Shown: one piece after another, positions 6,660-9,918 of the stretch
Layout: each line of letters begins with the position of its first letter
How positions within the stretch are numbered: position 1 is the first letter of the stretch
From: Candidatus Gallimonas intestinigallinarum
GTDB taxonomy: Bacteria > Bacillota_A > Clostridia > Christensenellales > Borkfalkiaceae
Direction: 5' to 3'
DNA: 9,918 nucleotides
Assembly: GCA_019116405.1 (NCBI GenBank)
Contig: DXBS01000086.1
Coordinates: 1 to 9,918 of the forward strand
Program-made: the position numbers and the translations under genes
The notes under the pieces: generated by a model
Told to the model about the DNA's origin: nothing
Databases searched by the model: none
The model's input: the letters and a program-made list of their open reading frames with translations, nothing else

Positions 6660-6688
6660 ATTCTACCCCCTTTGCCGAAATACGTCAA
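6660..6688 (-). promoter_or_regulatory. SigA-type promoter for the hypothetical membrane protein gene
   Basis: -35 TTGACG (6688-6683), a 17-bp spacer and -10 TAGAAT (6665-6660). Transcription would start near 6653, about 27 nt before the ATG at 6626. The fit to the consensus is good, and it lies right upstream of a gene whose upstream neighbour (tsf) ends in a strong terminator. Confidence 0.8.
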
Positions 6689-6800
6689 GGAAAAACATTG
6701 CCGGTGCATGACAATTTGCGCAAATATTCCGCGGCGGGACAAATTTATCTATGTTTCCGCAACGAAGCGAGGCTATATTGCAAGCCCCGCTCGCGCAAAG

Positions 6801-6846
6801 AGGGAGAGATGCCGCAGACGCGTTGCTTCTGTCGGCATCTCTCCCT
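6801..6846. repeat. Inverted repeat (14+4 bp hairpin) in the tsf downstream gap
   Basis: AGGGAGAGATGCCG at 6801-6814 is the exact reverse complement of 6833-6846. Four more bases pair inside (CAGA 6815-6818 with TCTG 6828-6831) next to a one-base bulge, leaving a 9-nt loop. It lies 4 bp from the tsf terminator palindrome. There is no T tract, so it is not an obvious terminator. GGGAGAG-type hairpins of this sort are often dispersed intergenic repeats in gut Clostridia, but this copy cannot be shown to be repeated from one window. Confidence 0.6.
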
Positions 6847-6850
6847 CCCA

Positions 6851-6890
6851 TCACGAAAAATCTCACGCCTTTGCGTGAGATTTTTCGTGA
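6851..6890 (-). terminator. Transcription terminator of rpsB-tsf (probably bidirectional)
   Basis: A perfect 18-bp palindrome with a 4-nt loop (6851-6868 with 6873-6890), beginning 10 bp after the tsf stop. Read on the minus strand, the inner stem CTCACGC/GCGTGAG is followed by ATTTTT, which is a classic intrinsic terminator. The upstream A tract extends the stem. On the plus strand the palindrome is followed by TTTCTTTTTT, so it could also block antisense transcription into tsf. Confidence 0.88.
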
Positions 6891-6899
6891 GTTTCTTTT

Positions 6900-7799
6900 T
6901 TACTTCTTCATTGCCTCAACCTGCTTTGCGACTTCCTCGGAGAGGTCCTCGTTCTTCTTTTCGAGACCCTCGCCGCGGACGAAGAAGCAGAACTGCTTGA
7001 CGGTGACGCCGGCGCCCGCCTGCGCAAGCAACTGGGCGATCGTGATCTTGTCGTCCTTGACAAACTTCTTATCCATGAGGCAGTTCTCCTCATAGAACTT
7101 CTTGATCTTGCCCATGACGATCTTCTCGGCGATGTTTGCAGGCTTGCCCTCGTTGATGACCTCCTGCAGCAGGATGTTCTTTTCCTTTTCGAGCGTCTCA
7201 GCGGAGACCTCTGCCTCGGTCATGTACTGGGGCTTTGCGAATGCGACGTGCAGCGCGACGTCGTGTGCGACTGCCTTTGCCTTCTCGGTGGGCTCGCCCG
7301 TGAAGTTGAGCATGACGCCCATCGTGCCGCCCATGTGGATATAGGTCTCAATGAAGCCCTCTGTCTCATACACGGTGAAGCGGCGCACGGAGATCTTCTC
7401 GCCGATGACGGCGACCTGCTCCTGAATGTAGGTCTCCACCGTCTTGCCGCCCATGTCGCTTGCAAGGAGCGCTTCGACGTCTGCGGGCTTGACCGCTGCG
7501 ATCTGCTTTGCGACCGCGTCCACGAGTTCCTTGAACTTATCGCCCTTGGCGACGAAGTCGGACTCGCAGTTGACCTCGACCAGGACGCCCGTCTTGCCCT
7601 CAACGAGTGCATAGACGATGCCCTCTGCCGCGATCTTGGATGCGCGCTTTGCAGCCTTTGCGATGCCGCGCTCGCGCAGAAGATCAGCCGCCTTGTCCAT
7701 ATCGCCGTCCGCGTCCACCAGGGCGCGCTTGCAATCCATCATACCTGCGCCCGTCTGTTCGCGCAGCTTCATAACGTCCTTTGCGGTAAATTCTGCCAT
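6900..7799 (-). CDS. tsf: Translation elongation factor Ts
   Basis: Nucleotide exchange factor that releases GDP from EF-Tu. The 299 residues begin with the UBA-like N-terminal domain (AKDVMKLREQTGAGMMDCKR, about 6-25; the first family signature). The core follows with VLVEVNCESDFVAK (72-85), which carries the Ser-Asp-Phe version of the TDF motif that inserts into EF-Tu. Two repeat subdomains with HVAFAKPQY and a C-terminal module complete the protein. AAGGAGAG lies upstream of the ATG. It follows rpsB by 21 nt, the universal arrangement, and ends at a strong terminator 10 bp downstream. It is therefore the last gene of a two-gene operon rather than running on into pyrH as in many relatives. 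Confidence 0.98.
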   Translation of the reverse strand: MAEFTAKDVMKLREQTGAGMMDCKRALVDADGDMDKAADLLRERGIAKAAKRASKIAAEGIVYALVEGKTGVLVEVNCESDFVAKGDKFKELVDAVAKQIAAVKPADVEALLASDMGGKTVETYIQEQVAVIGEKISVRRFTVYETEGFIETYIHMGGTMGVMLNFTGEPTEKAKAVAHDVALHVAFAKPQYMTEAEVSAETLEKEKNILLQEVINEGKPANIAEKIVMGKIKKFYEENCLMDKKFVKDDKITIAQLLAQAGAGVTVKQFCFFVRGEGLEKKNEDLSEEVAKQVEAMKK

Positions 7800-7820
7800 G
7801 ATTGAACTCTCCTTGTCAAG

Positions 7821-8564
7821 TTACTCTGCAGCTTCCTCTGCTGCGGGAGCGGGCTCCTCTGCCTGCTCGGAAACGGGCGTCTCGCCCTGGTTTGCCTCGA
7901 TGACCGCGTTTGCGATGACGGACGAGATGAGCTTGATCGCACGGATCGCGTCGTCATTGCCGGGGATGACGTAGTCGATGAGGTCGGGATCGCAGTTGGT
8001 ATCGGTAATCGCGACGATCGGGATGTGCAGCTTGCGCGCCTCTGCAACGGCGATGTCCTCGTTGTGAGGATCGACGATGAACATGACGCCGGGCATGGAG
8101 CGCATCTTCTTGATGCCGCCCAGGTTCTCCTGAAGCTTGCTCATCTCTTTCTTGAGCCCGAGCACTTCCTTCTTGGGAAGCAGGTCAAACTCGCCGGACT
8201 CCTCCATCTTCTCCAGCTTTTCGAGGTAGTCGATGCGGGAGCGGATGGTCTTGAAGTTGGTGAGCGTGCCGCCCAGCCAACGGGAGTTGACGTAGAACTG
8301 ACCGCAGCGCTCCGCCTCTTCCTTGATCGCATCCTGCGCCTGACGCTTGGTACCGACGAACAGGACGGACTTGCCCGCCTTGACCTGCTCGACGACAAAC
8401 GCGTACGCTTCCTCGATGAGCTTCGCCGTCTTTTCCAGGTCGATGATGTGGATGTCGTGACGTGCGGCGAAGATGTACTTCTTCATCTTGGGGTTCCACT
8501 TCCTCGTCTGGTGTCCGAAGTGGACGCCCGCTTCGAGAAGCTGTTTCATGGTGATAACTGCCAT
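7821..8564 (-). CDS. rpsB: 30S ribosomal protein S2
   Basis: Small-subunit ribosomal protein, bound late at the 30S head-body junction. The 247 residues include the start [20 protein letters not shown] (6-25), HIIDLEKT (39-46), [11 protein letters not shown] (67-77), [12 protein letters not shown] (93-104, a family signature), [15 protein letters not shown] (165-179) and [20 protein letters not shown] (187-206). The last 20 or so residues are an acidic Ala/Glu/Pro tail that is often variable. I chose the ATG at 8564: GGAGG lies 4 nt upstream and the protein then starts at the normal point. The frame is open to 8684, but the added residues are arginine- and cysteine-rich and encode the leader. 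First gene of the rpsB-tsf operon. Confidence 0.98.
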   Translation of the reverse strand: MAVITMKQLLEAGVHFGHQTRKWNPKMKKYIFAARHDIHIIDLEKTAKLIEEAYAFVVEQVKAGKSVLFVGTKRQAQDAIKEEAERCGQFYVNSRWLGGTLTNFKTIRSRIDYLEKLEKMEESGEFDLLPKKEVLGLKKEMSKLQENLGGIKKMRSMPGVMFIVDPHNEDIAVAEARKLHIPIVAITDTNCDPDLIDYVIPGNDDAIRAIKLISSVIANAVIEANQGETPVSEQAEEPAPAAEEAAE

Positions 8565-8686
8565 AATTCCTCCGTTTACCTCCCCGCGCGGCGTTGTTCC
8601 CGCCCCAGATCCGCATGCAAAAAATTTACGGACACGGAGAGCGGCGCACTTGCGGGTGCGGATTTTGTGCGCGCATACGCACAAGC
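8565..8686 (-). promoter_or_regulatory. Structured 5' leader of rpsB, candidate autoregulatory region
   Basis: About 120 nt lie between the predicted start of transcription and the rpsB ATG. Several pairings are possible. A 7-bp hairpin, TTGTGCG/CGCACAA with a 6-nt loop, sits at 8684-8665. A long-range 7-bp pair, ATCCGCA (8663-8657) with TGCGGAT (8615-8609), encloses a T6 stretch and small hairpins. A GGCG/CGCC hairpin lies just upstream of the ribosome binding site. S2 is known to repress its own operon through the rpsB leader in E. coli, so a similar role is plausible here. I cannot match it to a named RNA family by eye. Confidence 0.4.
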
Positions 8687-8692
8687 GTTGGT

Positions 8693-8721
8693 ATTATACC
8701 ATACCCGAATTTTTTTGGCAA
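8693..8721 (-). promoter_or_regulatory. SigA-type promoter of rpsB-tsf
   Basis: -35 TTGCCA (8721-8716), a 17-bp spacer and a perfect -10 TATAAT (8698-8693) preceded by TGG (extended -10). Transcription would start near 8686. The stretch GGTATGGTATA across the -10 is shared with the pyrH promoter. The element lies 53 bp from the end of the insertion sequence, so the insertion left it intact. Confidence 0.88.
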
Positions 8722-8753
8722 TTACTTTTCATGCGCTTTTGTAAAATTTTGAG

Positions 8754-8770
8754 AAAAAAGCGGCGCCCGC
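8754..8770 (-). terminator. Possible 3' half of a terminator cut by the insertion sequence
   Basis: On the minus strand, GCGGGCGCCGC (8770-8760) is followed directly by six T (8759-8754). This looks like the descending arm and T tract of an intrinsic terminator. The matching ascending arm is not present downstream of the IS end at 8774. Alone it can form only a 4-bp stem with a 3-nt loop. The missing arm may lie on the far side of the element, outside the window. Confidence 0.4.
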
Positions 8771-8773
8771 AGA

Positions 8774-8798
8774 TGAAGTGCCCCCCAAAGTTTGGACA
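8774..8798. repeat. Right terminal inverted repeat of the IS3-family element
   Basis: Plus-strand sequence begins TGAAGTGCCCCCCAAAG and continues TTTGGACA, lying 7 bp beyond the orfB stop on the outer side. The TG terminus, the run of C and the GTTTGGACA inner end agree with IS150-group ends (for example the TGTACTGCACCC... GTTGGACG pattern of IS150). The exact outer base is inferred from the TG rule, because the partner repeat is not in the window. Confidence 0.75.
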
Positions 8799-8805
8799 AA
8801 AAATA

Positions 8806-9603
8806 TTAGATTGTATGGGAATGAGTACGGTACCCAACCGGGCTCATTCCTTTTAATTTGAGAGAAATTCTCTCGTTGTTCCAGTAGGATATGTATTCGC
8901 GCAACTTTTGCATGAAATCTTCTACGCTCTCAAACTTCTCGCCGTAGAACATTTCTACCTTCAATCTTCCAAAGAAACATTCCATCGCGCCGTTGTCCAT
9001 GCAGTTGCCCTTGCGCGACATGCTCTGCGTTATGTTGTGTTCTTTCAGATACCTTTGGTATTCTGCGTGTTGGTATTGCCAGCCTTGGTCTGAGTGAAGT
9101 ATTGGCGTTGCGTCTTTCGGTAGTTTCTTGCTCAACCCGTCAAGCATTTCTCTTATCTGCGCAAGGTCGGGATGGAGAGATATGGAGTAAGACATGATTT
9201 CATTATTGTATAAGTCCATTATAGGCGAAAGATATACTTTCGTTGTGCAGACATTGAACTGCGTCACGTCCGTTGCAAGTTTCTCACAGGCGTTTTCTGC
9301 ATGAAAATCTCTACTTAAAAGATTGTCTGCAACAGTTCCAACTTCGCCTTTATACGAATGGTACTTTCCGTTTTTGCGTGTCTTGCCACGGATACCAAGC
9401 ATTTTCATCAGCCGCCGTACCTTTTTATGGTTGATCTTTATGCCTTTTTCCTGCAATGCGTACGCAATACGCCTGTATCCGTACCTTTGCCCGTTCTTCT
9501 CAAAGACTTCCATGATCGCCTGCTTGTCTGCAGAATCCCTATCTGTCTTTCCTGCCTTGACATGATAATAGAACGTGCTGCGCGGCAAACAAGAGATTTT
9601 CAA
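8806..9603 (-). CDS. IS3-family transposase OrfB (DDE integrase catalytic domain)
   Basis: Catalytic half of the IS3-family transposase. From the TTG at 9603 it has 265 residues. An HTH_21-type segment (RYGYRRIAYALQEKG, 40-54, with HKKVRRLMKMLGIRG) precedes the rve integrase core. The catalytic triad is D112 (ATDVTQF), D172 (LHSDQGWQYQ) and E208 (NGAMECFFGRLK), with 35 residues between D172 and E208, the DD35E pattern. The C-terminus ends with WNNERISLKLKGMSPVGYR, as usual. It appears intact. The frame stays open upstream past 9700, so the real product is probably an OrfAB fusion made by -1 frameshifting at 9702-9696. The TTG at 9603 is unlikely to be a true start. An ATT at 9642-9640, overlapping the orfA stop, is another conceivable start, as AUU is in IS911 orfB. 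Confidence 0.93.
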   Translation of the reverse strand: MKISCLPRSTFYYHVKAGKTDRDSADKQAIMEVFEKNGQRYGYRRIAYALQEKGIKINHKKVRRLMKMLGIRGKTRKNGKYHSYKGEVGTVADNLLSRDFHAENACEKLATDVTQFNVCTTKVYLSPIMDLYNNEIMSYSISLHPDLAQIREMLDGLSKKLPKDATPILHSDQGWQYQHAEYQRYLKEHNITQSMSRKGNCMDNGAMECFFGRLKVEMFYGEKFESVEDFMQKLREYISYWNNERISLKLKGMSPVGYRTHSHTI

Positions 9604-9614
9604 AAGTATTTTCA

Positions 9615-9702
9615 GCGGAAATCTCCGCCTTAGCTCAGCAATTATTTTCGCTTCTTCCCGCTCTTTTGCTCTTCCGCATAAACTAAGGCGCTCAGTTTTT
9701 TT
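9615..9702 (-). promoter_or_regulatory. Programmed -1 frameshift signal: A7 slippery site with predicted pseudoknot
   Basis: In the orfA frame the minus strand reads ATA AAA AAA CTG, placing the heptamer A AAA AAA (9702-9696) in correct phase for a -1 slip into the orfB frame. Five bases later begins CGCCTTAG (9690-9683), which pairs perfectly with CTAAGGCG (9633-9626). Inside that loop, GCGGAA (9677-9672) can pair with TTCCGC (9620-9615) downstream, giving an H-type pseudoknot. Slippery A-runs followed by stem-loops or pseudoknots are the known way IS3-family elements make OrfAB. Pairing was checked by eye only. Confidence 0.65.
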
Positions 9703-9918
9703 ATGTATTCGTTCTCCGCTTCAAGATATTGTATCCTTTCTTTCAGCCTTTGGTTCTCTGCTATTAAGTCTTCTTCCACAGACTTATCCAATGGCTGTTT
9801 CCTCGGTCTGCCCGTGCTTTTTCTTCCGCGTCGTTCTTCCATGAGTCCTGCCGCTCCTTCTTCCAAGTATATGCGCTCCCACCTGTGCAGAGTTTCCATT
9901 GCTCCGCCCATAGAGTTT
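9642..9918 (-). CDS. IS3-family transposase OrfA, C-terminal part
   Basis: DNA-binding and multimerisation subunit of the transposase. The frame is open to the window edge, giving 91 visible residues, and the N-terminal helix-turn-helix lies outside. The visible part has LHRWERIYLEEGAAGL (end of the helix-turn-helix region), a basic GRKSTGRPRK linker, and a leucine-zipper-like helix from EEDLIAENQRLKERIQYLE to AENEYIKKL with hydrophobic residues at heptad spacing. This layout is typical of IS150-group OrfA. An internal ATG at 9911 is probably not the start, because the upstream codons continue in frame. It ends GKKRK, with TAA at 9644-9642 inside the orfB frame overlap. Confidence 0.9.
   Translation of the reverse strand, partial: NSMGGAMETLHRWERIYLEEGAAGLMEERRGRKSTGRPRKQPLDKSVEEDLIAENQRLKERIQYLEAENEYIKKLSALVYAEEQKSGKKRK

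Larger units (their letters stand above)
8774..9918 (-). mobile_element. IS3-family (IS150-group) insertion sequence, incomplete at the window edge
   Basis: Contains orfA (partial), a frameshift region and orfB with a DDE transposase, then 32 bp of non-coding end and a terminal inverted repeat starting 5'-TGAAGTG on the plus strand at 8774. IS3 elements end in TG...CA, and the repeat resembles the IS150-group pattern (TG, then ACTGCACCC-like, then GTTGGAC). It is visibly more A+T-rich than the housekeeping genes next to it, a sign of separate origin. It lies upstream of rpsB in the same orientation, so read-through from transposase transcription could enter rpsB. The other end, with the left inverted repeat, is outside the window, so the target duplication cannot be checked. 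Confidence 0.9.

Noticed and set aside
8774..9918. Frameshifted, broken transposase pseudogene
   Set aside because: The two frames overlap with a correctly phased A7 slippery site, and the catalytic DDE residues are intact. This is the normal two-frame layout of an IS3-family element rather than decay.
1..9918. CRISPR array, tRNA/rRNA genes, phage or defence genes
   Set aside because: I looked for regularly spaced repeats, cloverleaf-like segments and known defence or phage motifs on both strands and saw none.

Overview
The window is a GC-rich stretch of bacterial chromosome, almost certainly from a Firmicute of the class Clostridia. The evidence is the gene order rpsB-tsf-(insert)-pyrH-frr-uppS-cdsA-dxr-rseP, which is the classic Firmicutes translation/isoprenoid/envelope cluster, together with strong AGGAG-type ribosome binding sites and SigA-type promoters. 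Order or genus cannot be fixed from the sequence alone. Every convincing gene is on the minus strand, so the biological reading direction is from high to low coordinates.

Layout in transcription order. (1) 9918-8774: the 3' part of an IS3-family (IS150-group) insertion sequence with orfA (truncated by the window edge), a probable -1 frameshift signal and orfB. It ends in a terminal inverted repeat about 50 bp upstream of the rpsB promoter. (2) 8721-6851: rpsB-tsf (ribosomal protein S2 and elongation factor Ts) with a good promoter, a structured leader of about 120 nt and a strong terminator. (3) 6688-6027: a single-gene unit for an unrecognised one-pass membrane protein, with its own promoter and a 20-bp-stem terminator. 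(4) 5988-4969: a gene for a PF06541-type multi-pass membrane protein with a long charged C-terminal tail, behind a near-consensus promoter. (5) 4936-1: pyrH-frr-uppS-cdsA-dxr-rseP from a promoter just upstream of pyrH. Genes in this block are separated by 31 nt or less or overlap, except for a 46-nt gap between cdsA and dxr that holds a terminator-like hairpin. rseP runs off the window edge.

How the genes work together: rpsB, tsf and frr serve translation, and pyrH makes UDP for nucleotide pools. dxr (MEP pathway) and uppS make isoprenoid precursors and the C55 lipid carrier for cell-wall synthesis. cdsA makes CDP-diacylglycerol for phospholipids, and rseP is the site-2 protease that acts on membrane-bound anti-sigma factors and signal peptides. 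Units 3 and 4 are accessory genes placed between tsf and pyrH, which are adjacent in Bacillus.

I see no CRISPR array, tRNA, rRNA, phage genes or defence system. The most interesting signals are the terminator-like hairpin directly in front of dxr, the predicted frameshift pseudoknot in the insertion sequence, the apparent insertion of that element beside half of a terminator upstream of rpsB, the palindrome-rich gap after tsf, and an Arg at a signature Gly position of UppS. I found no convincing wholly new system.
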